A stretch of DNA of 45,385 nucleotides, from positions 1 through 45,385 of the forward strand of contig JAKSSP010000010.1 in assembly GCA_024403035.1 (NCBI GenBank). The letters run 5' to 3'. Source of the stretch: Mogibacterium sp. (GTDB taxonomy: Bacteria > Bacillota > Clostridia > Peptostreptococcales > Anaerovoracaceae). Positions 32,589 to 40,910 of this stretch are shown here, one piece after another. Positions within the stretch are counted from its first letter, which is position 1; every line of letters starts with the position of its first letter. A program made the position numbers and the translations under genes. Below the pieces are notes generated by a model. That model was not told the origin of the DNA and did no database searches. It saw nothing but the letters and a program-made list of their open reading frames with translations.

Positions 32589-33224
32589 TTACCTTCGCCA
32601 TCGATAGACCGTCTTTTCGGTAACGACCGCGTCGGCCGGCACATCGTGCTCTTCTGCCGGCAGTTCATCTGCCAGAGCTTCCTCATAGCACAGCACCATT
32701 GTGAAGCAATCCCTTCTCACCGTTGTGAGGTATTTATCATAGTAACCAGCGCCGTGGCCTATGCGTCTGCACTGCCTGTCGCAGCCTACGCACGGCAGTA
32801 TGACTATGTCTATCTCTTCAGCCGGCACGAGTTCGGTATCCGCTTTAGGTTCCGGGATGCCGTATGCCCCGGCGGTCAGATCATCAAAGCTCGTTATTAC
32901 GCGCGCCTCCATTGCGTCGAAGGCTCCTGTCCTGTGTCCCTCTTCATCAAGGTCGGTGCAAAGCGGCAGGCATACCTTTTTGCCCGACTTCAGAAGGCTG
33001 TCAATGAGCGCCAGAGTAGACGGCTCATTTCCGACAGAGCAGTACGCGAGAACGGTCTTTTCCGTCTTTTTGAGCCCCAGAAAACCCGTCCTTTTCTGCT
33101 CTTTCATCTCAGGGATATTCAGAGCATTCAGGGCGATCTTTGCAGAAGCCTCTTTGCGGTAATCCTCGCTCGTTGCTTTCAGCTTCTCCTTTATTTCTTT
33201 TCTGATCTTTTCCTTTTCCGTCAT
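32589..33224 (-). CDS. 5-formyltetrahydrofolate cyclo-ligase
   Basis: This 211-residue enzyme converts 5-formyl-THF to 5,10-methenyl-THF with ATP, returning stored folate to the one-carbon pool. The family motif RIGHGAGYYDKYL and the N-terminal basic helix with repeated Lys/Glu are visible. AYCSVGNEPST and LPCVGCDRQCRRIG are the usual surrounding strands. It overlaps the MATE gene stop by ATGA, indicating coupled translation. A small insertion (LGLKKTEK, residues 49-56) makes it slightly longer than average. Confidence 0.92.
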   Translation of the reverse strand: MTEKEKIRKEIKEKLKATSEDYRKEASAKIALNALNIPEMKEQKRTGFLGLKKTEKTVLAYCSVGNEPSTLALIDSLLKSGKKVCLPLCTDLDEEGHRTGAFDAMEARVITSFDDLTAGAYGIPEPKADTELVPAEEIDIVILPCVGCDRQCRRIGHGAGYYDKYLTTVRRDCFTMVLCYEEALADELPAEEHDVPADAVVTEKTVYRWRR

Positions 33225-34657
33225 GCTTCTATTGGATTTCCTTCAGCGTCGCGCGGTGTCATTTTGCTTATTATATTCTTTCTTATGCGTTTCGTGAAGA
33301 TGATGGACATCGTAACTCCTGCGACCTCAGCGCACGGGAACGCCCACCATACCATGTCGACTCCGCCTATCTTAGCGAAGATATACGCGCAAGGGATTAT
33401 GATGAGCAGCTGTCTCACCAGCGAGATGTACATGCTGTATACGCTCTTGCCAAGCGCCTGGAAAGCCGCACCCCTCATGATCGCGTATCCCGCGAACGGG
33501 AAGTTGAGCGATATGATGTGAAGCGCCACTACTCCCATCGATACCATCTCAGGCGGCGCGTTGAACAGGGCCATCAGTTCCTCAGGGAAGATCCAGAAGA
33601 TCAGCGTACCCGCGGACATGACTCCGATGCCGTATCTGGCGCCTATGCTCATTGCCTTCTCAAGCCTGTCCCTTCTGTCCGCGCCGTAGTTGTACGCGAT
33701 GATAGGCACCGAGGCGTTGTTCATTCCGAAGAGCGGCATGAACACGAAGCTCTGCAGCTTGAAGTACACGCCGAATGTCGTGACCGCCAGATCCGAGAAT
33801 GCCGCGAGTATCTTGTTGAGGCTGAAGTTCATCACGGCTCCGACCGACTGCAGGACTATGGACGGGATGCCTATCCTATAGATATCCTTCATGCTCTGCC
33901 AGTGCGGGCGCAGCCTGTGTATCGAGAGCGACACCTCTTTGTTGAACTTCCTGTTGAACGTGAATCCCAGTATGCAGCCGAGTATCTGTCCGAATACCGT
34001 GGTGATCGCCGCTCCCTTTGCTCCCATCGCCGGCAGTCCGAAGAAGCCGAAGATGAGGATAGGGTCTACTATGGCGTTGAACACGGTGCTGGACACCTGC
34101 ATATAGAAAATGTAGTTGGTCTTGCCCGTGCCCTGAAGCAGCCTTTCAAACATCGACTGCATCATAGGCGCTATCGAGAGCCACTGGGTTATGCGAAGAT
34201 ACGCTGTGCCCTCGGAGATTATCATGGCGTTGGTGCTTTCTGCCGTGATCAGATCCATGATAGGTCCCGCGAAGCAGCCTACGATGAAGAATATGACGTA
34301 GTTTATCGCGGCCAGGATGAATCCGTTATGCGCTACCTTGTCCGCCTTGTCGTATTGCTTGGCGCCCAGGTATCTCGAAAGCAGGGCGCTCATACCGACA
34401 GCTGTACCTATTCCGAACGCTATGTTGAGGTTCTGGAACGGGAAGCAGTATGAGACTGCCGTCAAAGAATCCGTGCTGTAATGGCCCAGATATATCGAAT
34501 CCACGATATTGTAAAGAGCCATGACGAACATCGATATCGCCAGAGGCGCTGACATCTTCAGCAGCAGCGGATGTACCGGTTCTGTCCCGAGCCTGTCGGA
34601 ATCCCTCTTCTGAGGCGCTTCTTCATTAACTTGTAGAGTGTCCTTATCTTCTTTCAT
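33221..34657 (-). CDS. MATE-family efflux transporter
   Basis: This 478-residue protein has twelve predicted helices in two related halves and belongs to the MATE (MOP) superfamily, which exports drugs or metabolites using Na+ or H+ gradients. PLAISMFVMALYNIVDSIYLG at the first helix pair and the repeated pattern in the second half (SVVLQSVGAVMNFSLNKIL) are typical. It starts 17 bases after the P-type ATPase and overlaps the folate gene, forming an operon. The substrate cannot be inferred. Confidence 0.88.
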   Translation of the reverse strand: MKEDKDTLQVNEEAPQKRDSDRLGTEPVHPLLLKMSAPLAISMFVMALYNIVDSIYLGHYSTDSLTAVSYCFPFQNLNIAFGIGTAVGMSALLSRYLGAKQYDKADKVAHNGFILAAINYVIFFIVGCFAGPIMDLITAESTNAMIISEGTAYLRITQWLSIAPMMQSMFERLLQGTGKTNYIFYMQVSSTVFNAIVDPILIFGFFGLPAMGAKGAAITTVFGQILGCILGFTFNRKFNKEVSLSIHRLRPHWQSMKDIYRIGIPSIVLQSVGAVMNFSLNKILAAFSDLAVTTFGVYFKLQSFVFMPLFGMNNASVPIIAYNYGADRRDRLEKAMSIGARYGIGVMSAGTLIFWIFPEELMALFNAPPEMVSMGVVALHIISLNFPFAGYAIMRGAAFQALGKSVYSMYISLVRQLLIIIPCAYIFAKIGGVDMVWWAFPCAEVAGVTMSIIFTKRIRKNIISKMTPRDAEGNPIEA

Positions 34658-34674
34658 ATAGTTGCTTACGGCCT

Positions 34675-37407
34675 TTAGCTTCTGAGTTCTTCGCCTTTCC
34701 TGCGGGCCGCAGCTCTCTGGAATGCTTTAACTATTTCTACGATCGGAATGATCAGGATCGCGAGTCCCACCGCGATACCGTACTCCTTGAGATCTATGGT
34801 AGTGAATTCGAACAGTCTCGCCAGGGCAGGTATCTCTATTACTGTCGTTGTCAGCAGCATGGCTACGGCTGCCGAACCCCAGAGCCATCCGTTCTGTCTT
34901 GTCAGTTTGAATACGGACTGCCTGCGCGATCTCATGTTGAACGAGTGGAATATCTCGCACATTGACATTGTCAGGAACGCCATGGTGATGCCGTCGTTGC
35001 TGGCCACGATGTGCCACTGTCCGGTCTGGATGAACTCGCCTACGAAGTAAGACACCAGGACCAGCAGAGTCGTGACTCCGCCCTGATAGAGGATGTCCAC
35101 ATCCATGCCGCCCGCGAAGACTCCCTCGCGTGCGCTCCTAGGCCTCTGCTTCATAGCGGCGCCTTCGCCTTCCTCCATGCCGAGTGCAAGAGCCGGCAGC
35201 GAGTCTGTGATCAGGTTGATCCAAAGCAGGTGAGCAGGCTTCAGGATGGTGAACCCGAGTATTGTCGCGATCAGTATCGAGAGCACCTCGGATATATTGG
35301 TCGCCAGCAGGAACTGTATGCATTTACGGATATTCGAGTAGATGCGGCGTCCCTCTTCAACGGCCGAAACTATGGTCGCGAAATTGTCGTCGGCAAGTAT
35401 CATGTCGGCGACGTTCTTTGTTACGTCCGTACCCGTGATGCCCATTCCGACTCCGATGTCGGCGGACTTTATGGCTGGCGCGTCATTGACGCCGTCGCCC
35501 GTCATGGCCGTTACCATGCGGTGCGCGCGCCACGCCTTAACTATTCTTACCTTATGCTCAGGCTGCACCCTCGCGTATACCGAGTAGGTGCCTACCTTGT
35601 TGAGGAGCTCCTCATCGCTCATGTCATCAAGAGCGGATCCCAGTATGGCGTCGTCCGCGCTGTCGATCATGCCGAGGTCCTTGGCAATGGCAACAGCCGT
35701 GTCGAGCTGGTCGCCGGTGATCATGATAGGCCTGATGCCTGCCGTGCGGCATTCTGCGACCGCGTCCTTTACCTCAGGTCTGATAGGGTCTATCATGCCC
35801 AGGAGTCCGACAAATATGAGGTCGTGCTCCAGAGCCTTGTCGCTGAAGTCGTTAGGTCTCTCGTGATAGACGCGCACCGCCAGCGAGAGCACGCGCAGGG
35901 CCTTTCCGGCCATTCTCGCGTTGTCTCTCCTGACGTTGGCCTCTAACTCTTCTGTCATAGGCTCTACACCGTGGTCTGTCAGTATATGAGTACTGTGGCG
36001 CAGCACAACATCAGGCGCGCCCTTTGTGAACTGTACGTATTCGGACTTAGCGATGAGCCTGTCAAGTTCTGTGTCCAGACCCGCAGGTGCATCCATGTCG
36101 TTGTTCTTGTGAACAGTAGACATCATCTTGCGGCCCGAGTCAAACGGTGCCTCGCCCAAGCGAGGGAACAGATCGACCAGTTCATTCTTAGGCAGGTTCT
36201 GTTCTGAAGCATAAGCGACGAGGGCCGCTTCCGTCGGCTCGCCCACTACTTCTTCCACTCCATCCGTGACCTTAAGCTCCGCGTCGCAGCAAAGAGCCAT
36301 CCCAGCAGCAAGTACGTCTCTGTCGTGTCCCGCGTAGTCCACGACAGTCATCTTGTTCTGTGTAAGCGTACCCGTTTTGTCCGAGCATATGACCTGGGCG
36401 CAGCCCAGTGTCTCTACGGCGGTCAGCCTCCTTATGACCGCGTTCCTGCGCGACATCTTGGTGACTCCGATGGAAAGGACTATGGTCACTACCGCGACAA
36501 GTCCCTCCGGTATCGCGGCCACCGCCAGCGATATGGCCAGCATGAAGGTGTCTATCATGACATCCATGCTGAGTCTTCCTGCCTTCACTACGCCAAGAGC
36601 GAAGATGAAGAGGCAGATACCGATGACCAGCTTGGTGAGAATGCGTGAGAGTTGAGCCAGCTTTATCTGAAGCGGCGTCAGTTCTTCTTCCGCCTGCGCG
36701 AGAGCATCAGCTATCTTGCCCATCTCGGTCGACATTCCCGTTGCAGTTATCACGGCCTTGCCTCTGCCGTATACCACAGTGCTTCCCATGTAGACCATGT
36801 TGCGTCTGTCAGCGAGAGGAATGTCCTTTGCGTTTTTGCCAAGTTCCAGCGCCTCTGCCGTCTTGGTGACAGGTACCGATTCTCCCGTCAGGGCGGCTTC
36901 CTCTACCTTCATGGACGCTTCTTCTATAAGGCGTCCGTCGGCAGGGATGCTGTCTCCGGCTTCAAGCAGAACTACATCGCCAACGACGAGTTCGCTGCTC
37001 TCTATGCTTACGATCTGCCCGTCGCGCAGCACCTTGGATCTGGCAGCGGTCATCTGCTTAAGTGCCTCAATGGCTTCCTCAGCTTTGTTCTCCTGTACTA
37101 CGCCGAGCACCGAATTGAGAACGACTACGAACAGAATGATGAAGACATCTGACGGGTTCTCATGTTGGTACAGCGATGTGACCAGTGAAAGAGCTGCCGC
37201 CACAAGAAGTATTATGATCATCGGATCCTTCATCTGATCGAAGAATCTGGCGATACTGCTTCTCTTCTTTGCCTCTATTAATTTGTTTGGTCCGTCAGCC
37301 TCAAGCTTTGACGAGGCTTTCTCCGTTGTCAGGCCCTGAGCGCAGGAGCCTGTTTCATCGAGCACCGACTCGATGCTTTCAAGATAAGGTCTGTAATTAT
37401 CTTCCAT
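34675..37407 (-). CDS. calcium-type cation-transporting P-ATPase (P2 type)
   Basis: This 910-residue P-type ATPase has an actuator TGES (174-177), the ion-site helix AAIPEGL (297-303), phosphorylation site DKTGTLT (D343) and the hinge MTGDGVNDAPA, with a C-terminal cation ATPase domain of six helices. The whole chain resembles SERCA/PMCA-like bacterial Ca2+ pumps rather than the Cu or K+ types. Mn2+ or Na+ transport is a less likely alternative. It heads an operon with MATE, the folate enzyme and probably TrpS. A TATAAT at 37516-37521 gives a leader of about 100 bases rich in GC pairs. Confidence 0.9.
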   Translation of the reverse strand: MEDNYRPYLESIESVLDETGSCAQGLTTEKASSKLEADGPNKLIEAKKRSSIARFFDQMKDPMIIILLVAAALSLVTSLYQHENPSDVFIILFVVVLNSVLGVVQENKAEEAIEALKQMTAARSKVLRDGQIVSIESSELVVGDVVLLEAGDSIPADGRLIEEASMKVEEAALTGESVPVTKTAEALELGKNAKDIPLADRRNMVYMGSTVVYGRGKAVITATGMSTEMGKIADALAQAEEELTPLQIKLAQLSRILTKLVIGICLFIFALGVVKAGRLSMDVMIDTFMLAISLAVAAIPEGLVAVVTIVLSIGVTKMSRRNAVIRRLTAVETLGCAQVICSDKTGTLTQNKMTVVDYAGHDRDVLAAGMALCCDAELKVTDGVEEVVGEPTEAALVAYASEQNLPKNELVDLFPRLGEAPFDSGRKMMSTVHKNNDMDAPAGLDTELDRLIAKSEYVQFTKGAPDVVLRHSTHILTDHGVEPMTEELEANVRRDNARMAGKALRVLSLAVRVYHERPNDFSDKALEHDLIFVGLLGMIDPIRPEVKDAVAECRTAGIRPIMITGDQLDTAVAIAKDLGMIDSADDAILGSALDDMSDEELLNKVGTYSVYARVQPEHKVRIVKAWRAHRMVTAMTGDGVNDAPAIKSADIGVGMGITGTDVTKNVADMILADDNFATIVSAVEEGRRIYSNIRKCIQFLLATNISEVLSILIATILGFTILKPAHLLWINLITDSLPALALGMEEGEGAAMKQRPRSAREGVFAGGMDVDILYQGGVTTLLVLVSYFVGEFIQTGQWHIVASNDGITMAFLTMSMCEIFHSFNMRSRRQSVFKLTRQNGWLWGSAAVAMLLTTTVIEIPALARLFEFTTIDLKEYGIAVGLAILIIPIVEIVKAFQRAAARRKGEELRS

Positions 37408-37610
37408 TTAAAAACGATCCCCCTTCTTTGGATTTTTGATCTGATTCGACCGGTGGGATCAGGTGCGGGCACCGCCTTGCAAATGCCCCGGCCTCATTCC
37501 GCCGATAACTGAAAGATTATATCATTTATGGCGCGTTATTTCCATAAAATAAGCTGCATGGAACCCAAGGCCCGTTGCTGTTTTGTACTTAAAAAAAACT
37601 TAAGGAAAGC
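37408..37610. promoter_or_regulatory. P-ATPase promoter and leader within a 410-base gene-free region
   Basis: On the minus strand TATAAT lies at 37516-37521, but no good -35 box was found. The leader can fold CCGGTG/CACCGG and GGTGC/GCACC stems, yet shows none of the conserved bases of the yybP-ykoY manganese riboswitch. From 37611 on the region belongs to the symporter gene on the other strand. Confidence 0.45.
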
Positions 37611-37639
37611 GTTGAAAAATCAAATTGTTGAAAAATCAA
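37611..37639. repeat. 13-bp direct repeat upstream of the symporter promoter
   Basis: GTTGAAAAATCAA occurs at 37611-37623 and 37627-37639, a 16-base period, about 50 bases before the -35 box. This is a plausible activator or repressor binding site. Confidence 0.7.
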
Positions 37640-37690
37640 TGCTTTATGTTTTGCGGGCTATGAATGACAATTAATTGACGATGTTTTTGT

Positions 37691-37719
37691 TTGACATCAC
37701 AAAACCTACACATTAGAAT
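37691..37719 (+). promoter_or_regulatory. sigma-A promoter of the AGCS symporter
   Basis: TTGACA (37691-37696), a 17-base spacer and TAGAAT (37714-37719). This is the strongest promoter match in the window. It predicts a leader of about 92 bases. Confidence 0.8.
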
Positions 37720-37732
37720 TTAAATGTATAGA

Positions 37733-37772
37733 TTCAGATTGGGGTACTATGTTCGTCGATCTGAACTAGTAC
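37733..37772 (+). promoter_or_regulatory. possible pseudoknot in the symporter leader
   Basis: TTCAGAT (37733-37739) pairs with ATCTGAA (37759-37765), extendable by G-C and G-U pairs. In its loop GTACTA (37744-37749) pairs with TAGTAC (37767-37772) just beyond the first stem. The two helices interlock as in an H-type pseudoknot. It lies between the transcription start and the AAGGAGG site, where a riboswitch would be. Confidence 0.45.
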
Positions 37773-37817
37773 AGACAATCTCTATATGTTATTGTTGTTT
37801 TTCAAGGAGGTTTTTTT

Positions 37818-39266
37818 ATGAGCGTTGGTGAATTTATAGGCTGGTTAGACGGTCTTGTATGGGGTACCGTAATGATGGTTCTCATCATCGTTGTAGGTAT
37901 TCTCCTGTCCGTTAAAACCAAGTTCCACCCTCAGAGAAGGCTCGGCCTCTCCCTCAGATACGCCGTTAATAACGAAGAAGGCGCAGAGGGAGACGTATCC
38001 AGCTTCGGTGCTCTGACAACAGCTCTCGCTGCTACGGTAGGTACAGGAAACATCGTAGGTGTATCCACAGCTATCATGGGCGGCGGTCCTGGAGCCCTCT
38101 TCTGGATGGAGTTTGCGGCATTCTTCGGAATCGCTACAAAGTATGCAGAAGGTGTTCTCGCTGTTAAGTACAGACACGTAAAGGAAGACGGATCGATCCT
38201 CGGCGGACCTTTCTACTACATTGAAAAGGGCATGGGCCCTAAGTGGAAATGGCTCGGCAAGCTGTTCGCACTCTTCGGAGCACTCGCTGGTGCGCTCGGT
38301 ATCGGAACATCCACACAGGTTAACGGTATCGTAAACGCCATCAACAAGGTTGCTACAGAAGTAGGCGCAACAAAGGTTGCTTTCACAGCATTCGGTGCTG
38401 ATCAGTCCTGGGTAAAGGTTATCGCTGCTATCATCATCACAGCCGGCACAATCGCCGTAATCGTTGGTGGTATCGAGAGAATCGCTCAGGTTACTGAGAA
38501 AATCGTACCTGCAATGATGGTACTCTACGTAGTATCCGCTCTGCTCGTATTCTTCTTCAACATCGGTAACCTCGGTCACGCTCTGGTAGAGGTAATCGCA
38601 GGAGCATTCGGACTCAGAGCTGCTGCAGGCGGCGCAATGGGCGCATTCCTGCTGGCTATGCAGAAGGGTGTTGCGAGAGGTATCTTCTCGAACGAAGCCG
38701 GTCTTGGTTCCGCTCCTATCGCTGCTGCTGCTGCACAGACAAAGGAGTGCGTACGTCAGGGCATGGTATCCTCGACAGGTACATTCCTCGACACAATCGT
38801 TATCTGCACAATGACAGGTCTCTGCGTAGTAATGACAGGTGCTCACGAGCAGGGTCTCGAGGGTGTAGAAGTTACAATGTGGGCATTCGGAAATGGATTC
38901 CCATGGCCGGCAATCGTTGGTTATGTGATCCTCGCTACATGCCTCGCACTCTTCGCATTCTCCACCATCCTCGGTTGGGACTACTATGCTGAGAGATGCT
39001 TCGACTACTTCACAAACGGAAACAAGGGCGCTCTGAAGGCTTACAGATGGCTCTATGTAGCTGCTGTAGCTATCGGACCTTTCCTGCCTCTGGGAGTTGT
39101 TTGGGACTTCGCCGACCTGATGAACGGTCTGATGGCATTCCCTAACCTGGTTGCTCTGTTTGCTCTCTCCGGCGTTGTTGCCAAAGAGACAAAGGACTTC
39201 TGGGAAAGAAGACAGTCCGGCGCATACGACGACAACCTGCCTGACAAGAAGGCTAAGAAGGCTTAA
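37818..39266 (+). CDS. sodium:alanine/glycine symporter (AGCS family)
   Basis: This 482-residue, roughly eleven-helix protein of the AGCS family takes up alanine or glycine with Na+. GALTTALAATVGTGNIVGVSTAI, the IFSNEAGLGSAPIAAAAAQ segment and GWDYYAERC are characteristic. AAGGAGG precedes the ATG. Codon choice differs sharply from its neighbours, with frequent GTA, GTT, ACA, GCT and GCA against their GTC, GTG, ACC and GCG. This fits very high expression, as does the near-consensus promoter. In an amino-acid fermenter it would be a main fuel importer. It is monocistronic with its own terminator. Confidence 0.92.
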   Translation: MSVGEFIGWLDGLVWGTVMMVLIIVVGILLSVKTKFHPQRRLGLSLRYAVNNEEGAEGDVSSFGALTTALAATVGTGNIVGVSTAIMGGGPGALFWMEFAAFFGIATKYAEGVLAVKYRHVKEDGSILGGPFYYIEKGMGPKWKWLGKLFALFGALAGALGIGTSTQVNGIVNAINKVATEVGATKVAFTAFGADQSWVKVIAAIIITAGTIAVIVGGIERIAQVTEKIVPAMMVLYVVSALLVFFFNIGNLGHALVEVIAGAFGLRAAAGGAMGAFLLAMQKGVARGIFSNEAGLGSAPIAAAAAQTKECVRQGMVSSTGTFLDTIVICTMTGLCVVMTGAHEQGLEGVEVTMWAFGNGFPWPAIVGYVILATCLALFAFSTILGWDYYAERCFDYFTNGNKGALKAYRWLYVAAVAIGPFLPLGVVWDFADLMNGLMAFPNLVALFALSGVVAKETKDFWERRQSGAYDDNLPDKKAKKA

Positions 39267-39306
39267 GGCAAAGTCGTTATCCGGATCGAGTCGATCACAA
39301 CAAAAG

Positions 39307-39338
39307 AAGACCTCGCGCTTATGTGCGAGGTCTTTTTT
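39307..39338. terminator. bidirectional terminator
   Basis: AAGACCTCGC (39307-39316) and GCGAGGTCTT (39325-39334) form a perfect 10-bp stem followed by T residues. CTTTTG on the other strand lets it also serve the convergent membrane-protein gene. Confidence 0.88.
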
Positions 39339-39353
39339 ATCCGTTATTCAGGA

Positions 39354-39842
39354 TCATTTTTTCTTGCTGTTCTTTGATCCTCCGGTACTTGGGGCGCCAC
39401 CGACTACAGGGTCGATCTGTACTTTCCTCCATGTCTTCCTTACCTGATCGATCTGCTTCTTGTCTACGTTTCTCTTTCTGAGCTCCTTGATATACATCTC
39501 TTCACTCATGCCGATCTGCTTGTAGTACTTGATGATCTCTTTTTCCTTATACTGGATGAAGAAGTAGCCTCCCGCTACTACCGCGACTCCGACCAGCATC
39601 GAAATGAGAAGTCCCCACCATTTCATCTTAAGGATCAGCAGGACTGACGCGACGAGCCATACCACGCCGATGGCTATGGCAATGTTTCTGAAAGTCTTCT
39701 GGTCGATGCCCTTAGGCTGCTTTACGCCTGCTGTGTTTATCTGCTGTTTATAGAGGTTCTTCTGATAACCTCCGGACGGACGGTTGTACTGCGCATTGCC
39801 CTGCATTCCGCCCTGCATTTTTCCATATCTGTTCTTTGCCAT
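39354..39842 (-). CDS. membrane protein of unknown function, 162 residues
   Basis: The N-terminal 45 residues are Gln/Gly/Asn/Tyr-rich and probably disordered. Two membrane helices follow (about 52-70, IAIAIGVVWLVASVLLIL, and 74-96, WWGLLISMLVGVAVVAGGYFF). Then comes a basic cytoplasmic helical domain (residues 97-145) with KEIIKYYKQIGMSEEMYIKELRKRNVDKK, ending in a Ser/Lys tail. GGAAGG lies before the ATG. It stands alone between two terminator or promoter regions. No family is recognised. Confidence 0.68.
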   Translation of the reverse strand: MAKNRYGKMQGGMQGNAQYNRPSGGYQKNLYKQQINTAGVKQPKGIDQKTFRNIAIAIGVVWLVASVLLILKMKWWGLLISMLVGVAVVAGGYFFIQYKEKEIIKYYKQIGMSEEMYIKELRKRNVDKKQIDQVRKTWRKVQIDPVVGGAPSTGGSKNSKKK

Positions 39843-39927
39843 CTCCTTTTTCCTTCCGTTTTTTCAATTTCTATGTGAGTTTACCATACAAAAAGGCGGA
39901 CAGCAATAGTCCCTCCGCTCGTATTTA

Positions 39928-39957
39928 TTGCAGAAAAAGTCATGTTTGCCGTATAAT
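39928..39957 (+). promoter_or_regulatory. promoter of the membrane protein / Hsp70-like unit
   Basis: TTGCAG (39928-39933), an 18-base spacer and TATAAT (39952-39957), about 38 bases of leader, then AAGGATGAG before the ATG at 40002. Confidence 0.6.
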
Positions 39958-40001
39958 GTTCTCATCAGTAATAACGGCGTTGCCGCAAGGATGAGAGCAT
40001 T

Positions 40002-40883
40002 ATGAAAATGACAGATTTACTGGAAAAAGATAAAGACAAGCTTTTGACTGAGCTTGCCGCGGCAGGAAGCGCGGACAAAGCCGTACGCGTCCTCGAAAAC
40101 GAAGTGGACAAGCTGCTGCTGAAGCACAATGAGCACTGCGAGAGCGACCGCGAAAGAGAGTCCGCCGCGTATATGATGCAAGCGGTAAGGCTTTCGCTGC
40201 CTTTGATCGATTCAAACGGCGCCATAAAGGTCTGGGAGAGAGGCAATGGCGGTTCAGATGAAGGCGGTTCCTTCAAGTTGTCGTTCCTGGTCCTCGCGAT
40301 CCTCGGCCTGGCTCTCTGCGTATTCGGCTTTGGCCCGATGTTCCTCGAATCATTTATGTCAGCCGCAGACAACGCGCGCAATGACGTTATAATGCGCGGA
40401 GGAGCGACAGTCGTCGGGCTCGTTTGTCTGTACTTTGCCGGCTACATGTACAGCCGTCCGAAAAAGGCGGGCAAGAAAGAACATCAGGTGGATATAAAAG
40501 TTGACTCAGACAAGATCTACCGCAGCTTCAGGACGATCATCCTTTCGGTCGATCAGAGCCTCGAAGAGATAGCGGCAGTCGAGCGCTGGAGCAAACGCGA
40601 CCAGGCCGGCAGCATTGACGGCAGGACGGTGACGGCTTCCGAGCTCGACCTCTTCTCGGATCTTCTGGCTGCTGCGTACAGCGGCGATCCGGAGTTTGCT
40701 CTCGAGAAGATAGAGCAGATAAAGTACTTCCTGCACAAACAGCAGATAGAGGTCGTCGACTATAACAGCGAGACCGCCAAATACTTTGATCTTATGCCGG
40801 GCGTAAACGCGGCCACGATAAGGCCTGCGCTTGTCGCTCAGGGAGGCCTCCTGAAAAAGGGACTTGCCTCCACCGGCAGATAA
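40002..40883 (+). CDS. membrane protein partner of an Hsp70-like ATPase, unknown function
   Basis: This 293-residue protein has three parts. Residues 1-70 are a charged, coiled-coil-like helical region. Two membrane helices follow (about 91-112, LSFLVLAILGLALCVFGFGPMF, and 129-149). The rest is a 140-residue C-terminal cytoplasmic domain with regular helices (KIYRSFRTIILSVDQSLEEI, ASELDLFSDLLAAAYSG, FALEKIEQIKYFLHKQQIEVV). The last domain begins KVDSDKIYRSF and ends with the segment VDYNSETAKYFDLMPG. No known family is recognised. The next gene, 27 bases away on the same transcript, encodes an actin/Hsp70-fold ATPase, so the C-terminal domain may be its adaptor, clamp or nucleotide-exchange partner at the membrane. 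That is inference from context only. Confidence 0.7.
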   Translation: MKMTDLLEKDKDKLLTELAAAGSADKAVRVLENEVDKLLLKHNEHCESDRERESAAYMMQAVRLSLPLIDSNGAIKVWERGNGGSDEGGSFKLSFLVLAILGLALCVFGFGPMFLESFMSAADNARNDVIMRGGATVVGLVCLYFAGYMYSRPKKAGKKEHQVDIKVDSDKIYRSFRTIILSVDQSLEEIAAVERWSKRDQAGSIDGRTVTASELDLFSDLLAAAYSGDPEFALEKIEQIKYFLHKQQIEVVDYNSETAKYFDLMPGVNAATIRPALVAQGGLLKKGLASTGR

Positions 40884-40910
40884 ATATACAGACGAAAGAA
40901 AGGCTCAGGA

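Noticed and set aside
37408-37516. Known riboswitch in the P-ATPase leader
   Set aside because: GC-rich stems can be drawn, but the conserved bases of the manganese or other familiar aptamers were not found.
37845-38846. 333-residue open frame antisense to the AGCS symporter
   Set aside because: Rich in Cys, Ser and Tyr with no domain, no ribosome site and complete overlap with a clear transporter gene; it is a by-product of that gene's codon usage.
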